Source: Tetrapyrgos nigripes
Taxonomy: Eukaryota > Basidiomycota > Agaricomycetes > Agaricales > Campanellaceae
NCBI GenBank assembly: GCA_013368315.1
Contig: JAACJM010000279.1
Location: forward strand, 1 to 64,000
DNA length: 64,000 bases
Reading direction: 5' to 3'
The translations under genes and the position numbers were made by a program. Below, piece after piece: positions 21,726-33,455 of this stretch. The notes below the pieces were generated by a model that saw only the letters and a list, made by a program, of their open reading frames with translations, did not search any database and was not told the origin of the DNA. Every line of letters begins with the position of its first letter. Position 1 is the first letter of the stretch.

Positions 21726-24041
21726 GTAGCTTGCGTCTCTCTACAGAAAATGCCATCGGCAGCATCGCGTCAGGACTCGGCGGTCGCATCAATCGGAATT
21801 CGGGGCCGGGCACAGCCGTTTGGGGCTGATGCGTTCGCATTTTGTTCAAATGGATGCATATCATATACATACAGAATACATTAAGTACTTAAGTATGCCA
21901 TGCTCTCTTGATTGGGTCCAATTTACATGAATGGTTATATCAAACCCGGATTACCCGATTAGGCGGGTTGTGTCATTCGCCATGGTTTATACCATTTGGT
22001 GCACACCTATATGCAAGAACAAGTGATGTAGTGGTCGAGTGTGTTTTTAAGAGAATAAAAGGCTTATTTGTCCCCCCCTTCCGAATGATTTTTGGGCACC
22101 AAATGAGAATTTGCAGTGAATGAGGGGCAATTGTGGCTGAAAGATAATCATGCGTTATAATTTCTGGAGCGTGTAGGATATATACCACCTACAGGTAGGC
22201 GTATTTACCTTGCTTAAAATTGCTTCCTGGCTGACATATGGATGCAGATAAGTAGCGCCAACTGGCTGCATTCATAATGCTCGTCATTAATTTGACATTC
22301 ACACACTTTGTCAATACTATCTGGCCTGAACTAATAAGATCACCGCCAGAACCCAAAAATAAGAACTGGATATACATATGGACTTGACTTTTAATCTTTG
22401 CGCGAAGTATTAATGTAACCCGGGGAGTCTAGCATGTGATGTAAATGTTTGAGCATTCGGATGAAGCACTTTATTGAAGTTTCTGCATCACAATCGCTTT
22501 TGTGAGTCTACGAGTCCCAAATATTAATGGAATCACTGGATCATCTTATATTATTATTTAATACCATACTTGGAACATTTATTTATATTTTAACAATTTT
22601 TAAAGTACCGAATGGTACTTCTAATCCAAGACGAATGTCCCAGATTGACCATTTTCTGAGATTTTTGTGTCAACGTGCAGATATCTCTCGCAGAGTAAAT
22701 TACAGCACCCCCAAAAATATTCAGCGTGTACTGATACATATCCAAAGACTCTACCAAACTTCTCCGAGGTCAAAATTGCTTTGGTTGATACACTACGAGT
22801 CGAAGCAAAGACCGAGATGGCGCGCTAAGCGCCCACAAAATGCGTGGGAATCTATTGTGAGGTGTACGACTTTTATTCAATTTTCATTCTCTTTGGACAT
22901 TTACTATGCCTCTGAAGTTGCTTATGTGCTGAATGATACTGTAAATCAATAGTGTATCAACAACTGCCTCGAATAGTGGACCGAGCACATGAGTGTGCAT
23001 GGTACAACAATGGTGGAGCTCTGTAAGACCGAAACGACTGTAATTAGATCCTAATCTGTAAGATCAAAAGTCTGTAAGACCGAAAAATGACTGTAATTAG
23101 ACTGTAATTCAACACAGTTCCAAACTTGAATGACAATGTGTCATCATTGCAGTCATCCAACTGGATCTAGCAGGCTTGCTGGATATTCAGATGAATTTTG
23201 TGGCGTGTGAAGTTCACGTGGAAAGACCAAGCTCCTTCGGCCAAGCATCCAGCGGTATATCCAGATCAAATATACAGTACAATATTCAGCAAATATTCCA
23301 GAAGATGGTGATTATCCAGCAGGCTTGATATGCTCGCTGGATACCATGCTGGACCGCTCCCAACTTTCCATTGGTAATCTGCCGCTAATCGCAGGAATGG
23401 ATGGCTACAAGATCTTTTTTTTCTATGTCAGGCCACTGGTTATCCAGGTACTTTCTCGGCTTTGTTAAAAGGCCTCTCAAGTGTTGAACAAAAATACAGA
23501 TATCCATTTATCACCACTAATGGCACCGGCACCATAAATATATACTCAATCATTATCACACTTATTATATTTTATGTTTTGCCATATGTTTCAGTGTGGT
23601 TCTGGTTTCGGACAGCAAAGCATACAGTATACTAATACGACAGAGCCAAACGTGAAGGCAAACCGAAAGGTTAGGAATCTAGGATTGATGATCCGGAACC
23701 CATCCTCGGGAAACTCTCATACATCCAAAGAAAAGAACTGATCCTAGGTTTCATGGGATTTCCAGTCCAGTGGAGAGAATCCCGCCTTGAGGAAATCAAA
23801 TCCAAGGGATGATGTCCAAGGCCTAAGCTCATCATTGTGGATAATGAGGAGCATGCTGTTCAGCGAGGAGCACACTCGTGGTAATGGCCGGAGATTGATA
23901 CAGCACAATATCCAGTCCAGTATACATGGAAATATATGCCTTTAGAGGCCACAGTAACTACTGCATGTTCTGCAGCCAGGCACAGCCAGTAGCACTGTAA
24001 GTGCTGCAGAACTTCTACACCATGTTGTGGATGATCTAGGT
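21726..24041. other. Non-coding stretch, short repeats only
   Basis: The open frame at 22527-22952 has no recognisable family. At 23025-23105 the words CTGTAAGACCGAAA and GACTGTAATTAGA occur twice each as a degenerate direct repeat. From 23150 to 23950 TCCAG/CCAGC words recur. I see no gene. Confidence 0.35.
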
Positions 24042-24612
24042 GAGTGTTTCGTTTTTGTTCTTTAATGGTTTTTAGGGGGTTTTGGTTTTGGTTTTGTTGT
24101 GTTTTCGTGTTTTCGTAACTCTTTTATCCTTTCGTTTTTGGTTTCTGTTTTTGGTTTTGGTTTTGGGACGGGATGGACAGAGTGGACGCAGAGTGTTGGG
24201 TGTTAGACGTTAGACGTGGGGTGTTTTGTTCTGGCTTTTGGCTTCTCGTTTTCCGTTCTGGTTCTGGCTTCTCGTTCTCGGAGTCTCGGTTTTCTCTTTC
24301 TTTTGGAGCTGGACACGTACGGGGTGGGGATGGGGGATGGGTTTGGGGTGGATCTTGGATTTGGCGAGTTGGGCGTTCGGTTTTTGGTTTTCGTTCTCGG
24401 TTTTTTCTTTCTTTTGGAGGTGGAGGTGGGTATGGGATTTGCTGTGATGCTGCCGTTGTCGTCGTACCTGGATATTGCGAGTTGGACCTTGGAGTTGGCG
24501 AGTCGGGAGAGTTGGGCTTACGGCCTTTTTCTGGGTTTCTGGTTTCCGGGTTTCGTTCTCTTTCTTCGTTTTTCTTCTCTTTGACTTTTTTACCTTTTAC
24601 CTTTTTCATCCT
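24042..24612 (+). repeat. Repeat F, copy 2
   Basis: Homologous to 12386-13035, again starting GTGAGTG after a potential exon end (GATGATCTAG). Same order of T/G-rich blocks, including ATATTGCGAGTTGGACCTTG. This shows the long GH3 intron contains a dispersed sequence. Confidence 0.75.
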
Positions 24613-24629
24613 TCATCTTGATTGGACAC

Positions 24630-24800
24630 TGATGAATGCTACATCAGATTAAGTAAAATGCCAACTTGTGCTGAGATAGAACACCGATGAATGTTGCATG
24701 AGACTGAGTAAAATGCTGACTTGTGAATGCTACATAAGACTAAGTAAAATGCTGACTCGTGCTGAGATTGAACGCAGATAAATGCTACATTGGTGCTTAA
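24630..24800 (+). repeat. Degenerate tandem repeat, about 40-55 bp period
   Basis: Three to four units built of GATGAATGCTACAT, AGTAAAATGCTGACT and GTGCTGAGATTGAAC, with partial units missing the last block. Non-coding. Confidence 0.7.
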
Positions 24801-24843
24801 AATGCAATGCTAGATCAGTGGTTGCGAGGTAATTGCTGAATTA

Positions 24844-25265
24844 CTACTTTCCAAATGGCAAAAACATATTTTGCAACACCGATTGCCTCTCTCGAAGTAT
24901 CTTGAATGTCTCCAAGTCAGCGGCAGAGATGTCGAGAGCAATGTGGGGAAGTTCTGCGGAGGGAGATGCATGTACCCTTTTACATGAAATTGGGAGAAGA
25001 ATTTGCGGGATTGACGGTGCTGCATGTAGTCGAATAGCTGGACTGCGATGTAAGAGACCGCGGACAGATTTTCGGAGGTGACGCTTCCTTGCTTGCCATT
25101 CTTCCCCCCGCCTTTGAAATACATTGCAATGACTGGAGGTAGATAGAATGAGAAGACGAATGTTTCAGAAGAGATAAAGACGCACCATGGCCTAACATTA
25201 TACCTGACTTTGTCTGCACAAAACCATAAGACCCAGTTCGGATTGGTGAAACCTGGGAAACACGA
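24844..25265 (-). pseudogene. Unrecognised gene fragment with one intron and a frameshift
   Basis: On the minus strand, an exon reading SPIRTGSYGFVQTKSGIML is joined across an intron of about 53 nt to VIAMYFKGGGKNGKQGSVTS and AVSYIAVQLFDYMQHRQ. After SQFH the sense frame continues one base out (LPHIALDISAADLETFKI, then LRERQSVLQNMFLPFGK and TAG at 24844-24846). The residue pattern is clearly protein-like, but I cannot name the family. The upstream part is missing. Probably a gene relic among repeats. Confidence 0.55.
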
Positions 25266-25299
25266 CCCTCTCTTACTAGCTCGAAGCATTGAGCATCAG

Positions 25300-25940
25300 T
25301 TCTCTGAGTGAGACGCTTGGAAAACAGTCGGCGGCGTCTGGTAGCGGCCTATTGAAGCAGAGAGCATGTAATGCGTTGAAAAAATATTATTATTTACTTG
25401 TAATTAACTGCACTGTCTCTGATTTCTCCAAGGCCTATCAAGGAAAAAGCAATAGCTATATGCAGCATAAGGGGTGTGGAGTAGGAAGTCGCTAGGCATA
25501 TTGTAGTAAGTAAGCCATTGTCAGTAGCCTATTGTTCACAGGCCTATTGTTGTCCAAACTCAGATCGGCATTTTGACTTTCCGAGCCCACTTTTTGTCCA
25601 AACCCGCATCCGGGATCGTCACCTATTGTCAGGGGGCCTGCAGTATGGAGGCCATGACGAATACTCAAAAGCCTCGCCGGCCAATAGCCGAGAACAATGC
25701 AAAAAAAATATCTGAACTGTGAACATCAAAACGAACCTGCAAGTGGGCCCATATTTGGCGATTTCCTAATTCCGCTCACAATAAAGGGGCTTCGGTTAAA
25801 AAGAGGTATTCCACTCAGCCCAGACTCCGAACTCGAACCACCATCATCCGCTACCAGTTTGCGTAACTCGGACTACACTACTGTCCCCATTGACAATCTA
25901 CAGTAGGTAGTAGCTATCTTCATTTACACCGCGTCTCCAC
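25300..25940. other. Region upstream of the split F-box gene
   Basis: No gene. The words GGCCTATTGTT and CCTATTGTTCA recur around 25510-25550. Probably contains the promoter of the gene starting near 25946. Confidence 0.35.
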
Positions 25941-25945
25941 TGTGC

Positions 25946-26571
25946 ATGCTCTCTGACCACACTATTTCTACTTCACAGACTCCTAACATGAAGAAACTCC
26001 ATACGTCAGGGTTGCCACCACGGCTGCCTCCCGAGCTAACCGACCGCGTTATCGACTGTGTCGACGCCCAAAGATCAACCAGCTCACCATCATTGAAGGA
26101 TAAGAAGCTCATGTCGACATTGAAATCTTGCTCGTTGGTCCGCAAATCTTGGTTGCCCAGGGCACGAAATCACATCTTCCGCCGTTTGATTATCGAGCCT
26201 AGGATCGAGGAGACGGCCATCCTGAAGAGTGACGATGAGGAAAGTGCGTGAAAGCGTTTTTGGAGAGATTGCAGTTCATCTTAGTAGGACCGGGGGCCGT
26301 TTCTGAAGACGAAGACTCGTGCTATGATTCTCACTCCCTCAAAGACCAGATCTACTCGGAAGCAGCACTCGAGCATCGGACCACTGTCACGGCCACTGAC
26401 GTCGCCAATCGCAATTCTCGTTTCCGTCTATCTACAGCCATTCTCCCACTCGTTCAAACTCTTGTAATCAACGCTGGCTATTGGGGTCACGGTAAAGACG
26501 CTCTGAGAATGGCGTATAACAATACCTTCTTCCGTTGCCTACCGTTCACGTCACTGGAAGCTCTTTACATT
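25946..26571 (+). pseudogene. F-box-type protein, 5' part (split by a 15-kb insertion)
   Basis: N-terminal F-box-like segment LPPRLPPELTDRVIDCVDAQ, then LKSCSLVRKSWLPRARNHIF, typical of agaric F-box/LRR proteins that recruit substrates to SCF ubiquitin ligases. Near 26246 the frame shifts by one base: the continuation (KAFLERLQFILVG, later LPLVQTLVINAGYWG) is in the next frame. Reading stops at 26572-26574, where TAG is formed by the first bases of the inserted element. The gene resumes in frame at 41801. Start could be at 25946 or the internal ATG at about 25988. Confidence 0.8.
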
Positions 26572-26775
26572 TAGGGAATAGCACGGGTTGGCGAGTAAGT
26601 GACGGGTCGCGGGGACGGGGTATGGCGGCGACGGGGACGGGGTTGCTTATCTCATCCCCTATGCTGTTCAATTTGCACTTTGATTATTTGTACCCGCACA
26701 CATCCGAAATTTTCCGCACTCATAGTCGAAATCCCCGCACTCATTCAGGTTTCCCGCACTCTCAATGTCTAAGTT
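26572..26775 (+). repeat. Left terminal region of the 15-kb element
   Basis: TIR, then a G-rich stretch (ACGGGGACGGGG), CTATGCTGTTCAATTTGCAC, and four spaced CCGCACT motifs up to 26765. The ATGCTGTTC motif is an internal near-copy of the terminal GCTGTTCCCTA in inverted sense, so the first about 100 bp are themselves quasi-palindromic. Confidence 0.8.
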
Positions 26776-26837
26776 GTTATTTTTTTCATAAAACTTAAGA
26801 CATTTTTCTCTGTACTGACTTACGTGTCTCTATTCCC

Positions 26838-27222
26838 ATTTGTAGGAGTGGAATATCTAGCATAACACAGAACGAGGACGATGGAAACTGGACGCAAGAC
26901 CTTTTAACGCGACGCGTCAGGGTCACGCGCAGGTAACATGACTCAAAAGTTTCATGGGACTCATGGTGATCCTTCGGCACTCTTTGCCACGTCGTGTTGT
27001 CTTTACTACCACCACCAGCCCAGCGTGTACCAGACGTGCTCAAGCCTTTTCCCTGATGTGCAGCCACAGAAATCCGCTTTTTATTGCTCTCTCTATCTTT
27101 TCCTCTTCGCAATAGTCCGGTTCAGACAAGCTAATGTTCACGCGTCTGTGTAGCAGGAATGGGGTGTGTGCGCTTCAGGCAGTGTATTAGTGCAAGGCGG
27201 TCCAGAATATGGTGAGTTACTA
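26838..27222 (+). repeat. Long inverted repeat, left arm
   Basis: Starts ATTTGTAGGAGTGGAATATC and ends CCAGAATATGGTGAGTT. Its inverted partner is 28998-29370; about 85-90% identical by eye with a few indels. Together they bracket 27223-28997, which contains the truncated copy of the 495-aa gene. Confidence 0.85.
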
Positions 27223-27484
27223 TGTTTGCTGCATCTTCTCAACCTTTCTGATGTGTTAGTAGTTTCCAGCATGTCGTTCTCGAGCAAGAGCCAAAAGCTG
27301 TACATGGTATGAGCTTCTACATCACACATGCTCAGTATCTCTGCTGATGATACATCTGGAACTTCTGTCTTAGATCTTGGTATGGCTTATTACGAAGGGA
27401 CTTCGAGGTGGACAGGGCTGGATGGGATTCTTATAGAATAGCTACAAATTTTGTGCATATTATTGCAGATAGATGCAGAAATAT

Positions 27485-27604
27485 ATGCTGTTCAAATTGC
27501 ACTTTTATTATTTACCCGCACGCTCGATATCTTTCCCCGCACTCACGGACTTTTCCCGCACACAGTGACCTACTTTCCCCGCACACTCTCGAAAACTTTG
27601 AGGA
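27485..27604 (+). repeat. Internal copy of the CCCGCAC subterminal repeat
   Basis: ATATGCTGTTCAAATTGCAC followed by spaced CCCGCAC motifs. It abuts exactly the point (27604/27605) where the truncated inverted gene copy stops matching the intact copy. Confidence 0.75.
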
Positions 27605-28999
27605 AGCCAATTGTAAAGATGACATGGCACTGGAATGAGCAGATGGTGCATGTACATGGGAATCCGATGACAGCGCCAAAGAGCGACCTGCTGATCCAGA
27701 GGCATGCACTGAGCGGCTTGATTTCATGCTGCGTGTCATGGCTGTGAGCAGTCAAGTCAATGAAAACTTCTCATCAACAAAGATTAGAGAGTTAACACGT
27801 ACATCTTGTTATTCTTAGACTGTCACCATCATCTCCGTCATTGTCCCTGCTGTTACCTTCATCACCCTCATCATCGGCTTCAGAACTACCTCTGTCATCC
27901 TCTCCGGAATCATGTGAGTCGTCCCCTGCTATATAATTGGAGTCGTCATCGCCATCATCATCATCAGGGCTGGAACTATGATTAACAGCTTTGCCTTTGC
28001 CTTTGCCCTTCGGCCTGGGACTAGATGGTTCAACCATGTATGAGTAAGGATTAGGATCAAGGCCAGTGATCCATGCGGTAATCAGGTCATCAGGTACAGT
28101 TGCAACGGAAGCTATGCAACAGTTAGATCTGGAATACAAACAAAACAACAGAGACAAACCAAAAACAAGGGCGTTCTCTCCCCAGGGGCTGTTGCGCTTC
28201 GAACCACAGTTAATTTTGATGACCTTCCCATTGGGAAAAAGACCAGAGAGACCGGGAACAAGCGTCATACGGCGATCGTCCTTCACACAGAGTACAACAG
28301 GCAAGCACCTGACCTGGACTCGAGGGTGAACGCCGGGTTGATGAAATGGATTGTCAACACGTTCGTGTGCGTTGAAGAAATGAAAGGGACGTGGGAGTTT
28401 GGTTTCAAGAGGTGTATCGTTCTCGCTGATATAATAGCCCTCCTCGAAGTCTGTTGCAGCCAAGCCCTTGGCTTCGAGTTCATGTATCTTGACCATTGTG
28501 AGCCCAGTGACGGGTTCTTCCAGCTCAAAGAAGGGAAACGACTATAGAATTGAAGATCAGTATGTTCAGATAATAGTAAAAAACTCTTGCTCACCTCGAT
28601 CTGTTTGATACCACAGGGAAGCACTGCAAGAGCACCAACGCGGAGGCCCTGCAAAAGATAAATGAAAAGAAAGACAAATACTGGTGATGATGTACCTTTC
28701 CTGATGGGCAAGCTTGATTCTTGTCAACAGGGACGACAGCCTTCACCTTGCCAGAGTCACGTGTCTTGGACTTCAGGCCCTGGTTAGCTTCTTCGCTGGC
28801 ATCTTTCAACAACGACAACGGCAGATTGGGTAGGTATTTCTTGGATTTGTGTGATTTGGGGGTTCGACTTTCTGAGATGTGTCGGATGTTGGTCATTACT
28901 TTGCCCAGCTCGACATCAACGTCATGGTTGGCCTTGCCAGATCCCTTGGTTTTGGTACGTTTTGGGCAGCGGTTTTCAGGCTCAGAATCATCGTCGGAT
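27605..28999 (-). pseudogene. Truncated inverted copy of the 495-aa element gene
   Basis: Near-identical to 39320-40703 on the opposite strand, by eye roughly 99%, with about five amino-acid differences including Thr/Met and Arg/Gly changes. It lacks the first about 12 codons (boundary at 28999, where the long inverted repeat begins) and everything after QLASS (boundary at 27604, where a CCCGCAC repeat begins). Introns are retained, so it arose by DNA duplication, not by retroposition. It cannot encode the full protein. Confidence 0.88.
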
Positions 29000-29370
29000 T
29001 AACTCACCATATTCTGGACCGCCTTACACTAATACACTGCCTGAAGTGCATACACCCCATTCCTGCTACTACACAGACACGTGAACGTTAGCTTGTCTGA
29101 ACCGGATTATTGCAAAGAGCTAAGGATAAAGAGAGCGAAAAAAAGGGGATTTCTGTCGCTGCACATCGGGGAACAAGCTTGAGCATGTCTGGTACATGCT
29201 GGGCTGGTGCTAGTAGTAAAGACAACACGACGTGCCGGAGGTGTCGGCATGAATCACATGAAATTTTGAGTCATGTTACCTACACGTGACCATGACGTGT
29301 CGCGTTAAAAGTCTTGCATCCAGTTTGCATCGTCCTCGTTCTGTGTTATGCTAGATATTCCACTCCTACA
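28998..29370 (-). repeat. Long inverted repeat, right arm
   Basis: Reverse complement of 26838-27222 (reads AACTCACCATATTCTGGACC at its start on + and ends CCACTCCTACAAAT). See the left arm. No clean TSD could be found outside the two arms. Confidence 0.85.
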
Positions 29371-29540
29371 AATGTATGCAGTTCAATTTGCACTTTTATT
29401 ATTTGTACCCGCACACACTTGATATCTCCCGCACTCAATTCCTCGATTCCTCGCACTCAATATCCCCACTTCCCACACTCACTTAAGGTTACCCGCACTC
29501 ATTCAGGGTTATCCGCACTCACAGAGCCTTTTTAGTCTTA
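29371..29540 (+). repeat. Internal copy of the CCCGCACTC subterminal repeat
   Basis: TATGCAGTTCAATTTGCACT, TTATTATTTGTACCCGCACA, then seven or so CGCACTC/CCACACTC motifs to 29520. Same orientation as the left end of the element, so it may mark an older left terminus that was separated by the inverted-repeat insertion. Confidence 0.75.
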
Positions 29541-29874
29541 TATATATTATATGTGGAATTTCAATAGATTCATTTGTAGGAAATACAGATATTCATTTTT
29601 AATTGATCGAGGCTTGAATAATGAATCAGAATTATTTATTGATTCTCAAGATGGCTAATCACTGAATAGAGCAAACTTATTTAACAAGCTTCATCACTTG
29701 TTCCCCAAGAATGGTGTGCATATTCTAAATACTACTGTGTACATTGATCAAGATGATATGAAACTAGGAGTATTCTTAGAGAATAAGAAGAAAGTATACA
29801 GCTTGTTGAATATACTGTATCACAACTACTAGGTAGATTAAAACATAGAAAGAAAATGCATTCATCAGTAAGAC

Positions 29875-31014
29875 CTAAGTAGATCCAGGAAGATGAACTG
29901 GTACATCAAACTCTTCAATATTCATATGACAAGTCACCAGATATTTCCTAACAGAATCTACAGCTGCTGCAATAATCCTTTCCTGAAAATCTAAATGCCC
30001 ACCATTCTTTACTTCTGTAATATATTTAAACTTACAACTCACATTCATCTCTACACCTCCTGGCTCTCCTCTACTTGCAGCTGCAACAACACTGGCAATC
30101 TCTGAGAGTGGAAGAGGGTTCCTAGGATGAAGGAGTCTTCTCGCAACAGTTCCCCACCAGATATTGATCCAGATAGGATGGCAAACTTCGTCATGTGTCT
30201 TCGCATCACAGTATTCGCTAGGATCAACCTTCACAATTGACTGGGTAAGGTTGATCCTTTCTTGAAGGAGAGTGACGTGAGCAGCCGAAATGATATGAAC
30301 AACTGTACTTGACAACTCGGAAAGGCTTTCAGGTTGTCCAATCGATTTTACTGGTCCATCCAAAACTAATTCGGACACAGCAGAACCAATCCAATCAGCA
30401 TCAAATATCAGGTAGCAGTGACTGAGCGCAAGTTTGGAAATGGAGGAAAGGGGAGGTTTAACCAATTTGAGTTGATTGATTGCCCATCTTCCACATGACT
30501 GGATCATAAGGTAACGAGAAGCCTCAATGATGTCAATGAGTCTCGATGGGGAATTATCTGGATCTTCATAATTTTTGTATGGTCTGTAACACACATTTTG
30601 TGAGCTATGTGAGTAGCAGCACACTCTAAATAAACGTACGGTTTCCAAATCCATGAAAGCACTCCTGCAAATCCATCTGCAGTCAAGCCTGAGATGACAA
30701 TAGGATTTGAGCGAGACCCTTCATCTCCTTCTTTTTCTGGATAGGGGATCCTTTGTTGCTGTGACTGTCCTGCAGTAGTGTCTTGGGTCGCAGAAGTGGT
30801 ATCCACTGTGATGGGGCGCTGTTTGAAGCTCATAAGCCCTCTGATCATATCAGAGTGCAAGATTAGGAGACCAACAGGCGTTCGAAAAAGGACATTCTCA
30901 ACCTAAAAAAAAGTGTTACTGCATGTCCAATACATAAGAAACCTGGTTACATACAGAGAACACCAGCATTTTCCCCTCGTCGTGAAAATAAAATGTTGGA
31001 TGTTCCTGGGCCAT
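29875..31014 (-). CDS. BTB/POZ-domain protein, 343 aa
   Basis: BTB proteins are dimerising adaptors, often for cullin-3 ubiquitin ligases; agarics have large families. Three exons on minus: 31014-30955, 30902-30640 and 30583-29875, separated by introns of 52 and 56 nt with correct GT-AG borders and compatible phases. Start at 31014 (MAQEHPTFYFHDEGKMLVFS), then VENVLFRTPVGLLILHSDMI, a Gln/Ser-rich insert, NPIVISGLTADGFAGVLSWI, and ASRYLMIQSCGRWAINQL, matching the usual agaric BTB layout (phase-in strand, short acidic loop, E-D-F-x-x-L segment, helical tail). The frame is intact, unlike most genes nearby. It sits inside the 15-kb element between repeats and the integrase gene, so it is either cargo or part of an inserted host segment. 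Confidence 0.75.
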
Positions 31015-33214
31015 TGTGAAGGTAAGGGCACTGGGGTTGGGACGACTTACTCAGTCTTACTGAAGTGTCAGTATATTGGAACTGCTGACTGCTATCTATA
31101 GATCTATTCGTGACTGATCGCTCCAAGGACACATTGAATAGAAGCTTTTCATCTGACTGAGCGATTTTTGCTACAGGTGCTAAGAAGGCACGTGTGATGG
31201 GAACATGTCAGCCTCCAATGCGATGGCTAGAATCCCTTAAGATTTGAATGATGGAGTGAAAGTGCATACGGCCCATGGCACATCACTGATGCATTGCCAC
31301 AATCAGATACAGAGAAGCAGTCAAACTTAGTATATTCATATCTATCAACTCCTATCTGTAGCCTGGCCTATATTTCGTTCCTCCTAGTGTTGCTTTACTA
31401 CTTTTTATAGGCTCTAAGTACAGAGAGCCCAAAATTAATGGTGTTCCTTTGTGCAGCCATCCATCACTTGATATACACCCTTGATCATCATGGTCCCTGA
31501 TCTTTCTTTGATTTCTGGGATCATTCATATTCATCAACAGTCTCTTGATCAACAGATTTTCCATTGACTATTTTGCTTGATGGGAGTACTTATAAGTCAA
31601 GAGTAAGAATTCTTGTTGCATATTCCACATTCTTCTCCCTTATCGCGCAATGTCCACTGACTACCTGCCACCATTACCACCGCCTTCTGTATGTGGTATC
31701 ACCTCTTGGCCACCCAACATCATTGAAGCTGCGTGAATTCTGTCACATAACTATAGCTCTGCTCTGCTTGCAGTCAAAACTGATGCGGATTCACAGAGGA
31801 TTACTTTCCACATTGAGAACATCTGTGATCTGTCGTTGCCACTGCTTCTTGCCTTTGAGACCACTGTGCAGGATTATCCTGGTCTGAAACCTTGGTTGAC
31901 AAAGACTGCCAAACAATTTGCAGATTTGTACAATATCCTTTCAAATATTGCTGAAAACCAGACCAATAGGTATGTTACAGTTTCTATTCAGCAAAGGAAA
32001 AATTACAGTTTTTATGAAGAGATCGTTGAGTCATTTTTCCTCAAGCTGTCAAATCAGAACGGTCAGGGAAGCCAGGCCACCCGCGGAAGGTCCCAGATCG
32101 AGACATCCTCATGGAAGCTTTTGCAACCCACAGAAAAATTAGCCAGGTTGAGTTGGCTTCAGCTCTGGGGATACATCAAAATACGCTGTCGAGGTATCTC
32201 AAAAAGTATCATATTACAGCTGGGTACAGTGCAATCTCAGATGAAGATCTTGACGAGCTGGTTCGGCAATACCGGGCTGAAAAGCCTCAAGCAGGGGTTC
32301 ACTATCTGCGGGGTCATCTTCGTGCTCAACATGGCCTTTGTGTGCAGAAGATGCGTATAGCACAATCAATACACCGTGTTGACCCGCTAGGAAGTATATT
32401 ACGAGATTATACCACAGTTAAACGCCGGCAGTATCGCATCACTCATCCCAATTCTCTATGGCACATTGATGGTCATCATAAACTTATCCGTTGGGGCATT
32501 GTGATTCATGGAATTATTGACGGTTTTTGCCATACAGTAAGTTACACAGTGAATTGGTTTCTACTTTGCTAAACTACCTTTCTTAGGTTATAGGTTTACG
32601 AGCCAGTACCAATAACACTGCATCAACGGTGCTTGACTTATTCGATAGTGCTGTAAAGGTTTATGGATTGCCTTCTCGAGTTAGAGGTGATAGAGGTGGT
32701 GAGAATAAGAAAGTCGCTGTTCGTATGATTTCGAAACAGGGTCTTAACAGAGGAAGTTTCCTATGAGGAAAGTGAGTACACTGAATTTAGTAAAATAATT
32801 ATTCTGGTTGACATATTTTAATAGATCAACTCGAAATAGCAGAATCGAGCAGTTGTGGGTTGAGGTTGGGGGACAGTTTGTTCGCATGTGGAGGGCATTC
32901 TTCAACCGCCTAGAAGAGCTGCATGGATTTGATCCCAACAACAAAGCACATCTGTGGCTGCTGCACCATACTTTTTTAGGTGCCATCAATGAGGACTGTG
33001 ACAGATTTTGTCAGGATTGGAATAATCATCCAATATCAGGTAAAGGTCATGATAAAAGCCCAGAGGTGAGTAGCCTATGATTATTCAATACTGACCTACT
33101 ATCTTACTTTGTTCAGGAGCTGCGGTTTTTAGGAAATCTTAAAGAAGGAGTATATGATGACTACAAAGAGATGGAGGCTATGATGATCCAGAGATACTAT
33201 GGAGCAGACCAGGG

Positions 33215-33448
33215 TATTAGACTTAGGTTATCTTAGCGAATAGTCTTAGTGAAAGTCACAAAGTGGGGGTAAGAGCGTGCAAACGTATCTCGCTTGACTC
33301 TCAAGTATATATCATTAATCAGAGTAGTATAACAATATAAATAGTCTAAGTATATCCGTATGATCATTTGACCGTATGTCCGCAGTACCTGATTGATGCC
33401 GTATGCATAATAGCTTAGTAACTTGATCGTTATCATTAAATTCCAACA
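33215..33448 (-). repeat. 3' LTR of the Copia element (234 bp)
   Basis: Identical to the other LTR except for one G in a G-run and one G/T difference (CGAATAG versus CTAATAG). Confidence 0.95.
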
Positions 33449-33455
33449 CTCCCCT

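Noticed and set aside
24124..24652. Open frames of 120-160 aa on both strands
   Set aside because: Same T/G-rich repeat as above; no codon structure.
28066..28329. Plus-strand frames opposite the element gene copies (also 39757-40238 on minus)
   Set aside because: Shadows of the 495-aa gene exons; they occur in both inverted copies only because the DNA is duplicated.
33215..33448. Copia LTR as part of the integrase gene's intron
   Set aside because: TSD CAGGG and the second LTR show it is an insertion; the coding frame resumes exactly after one TSD.
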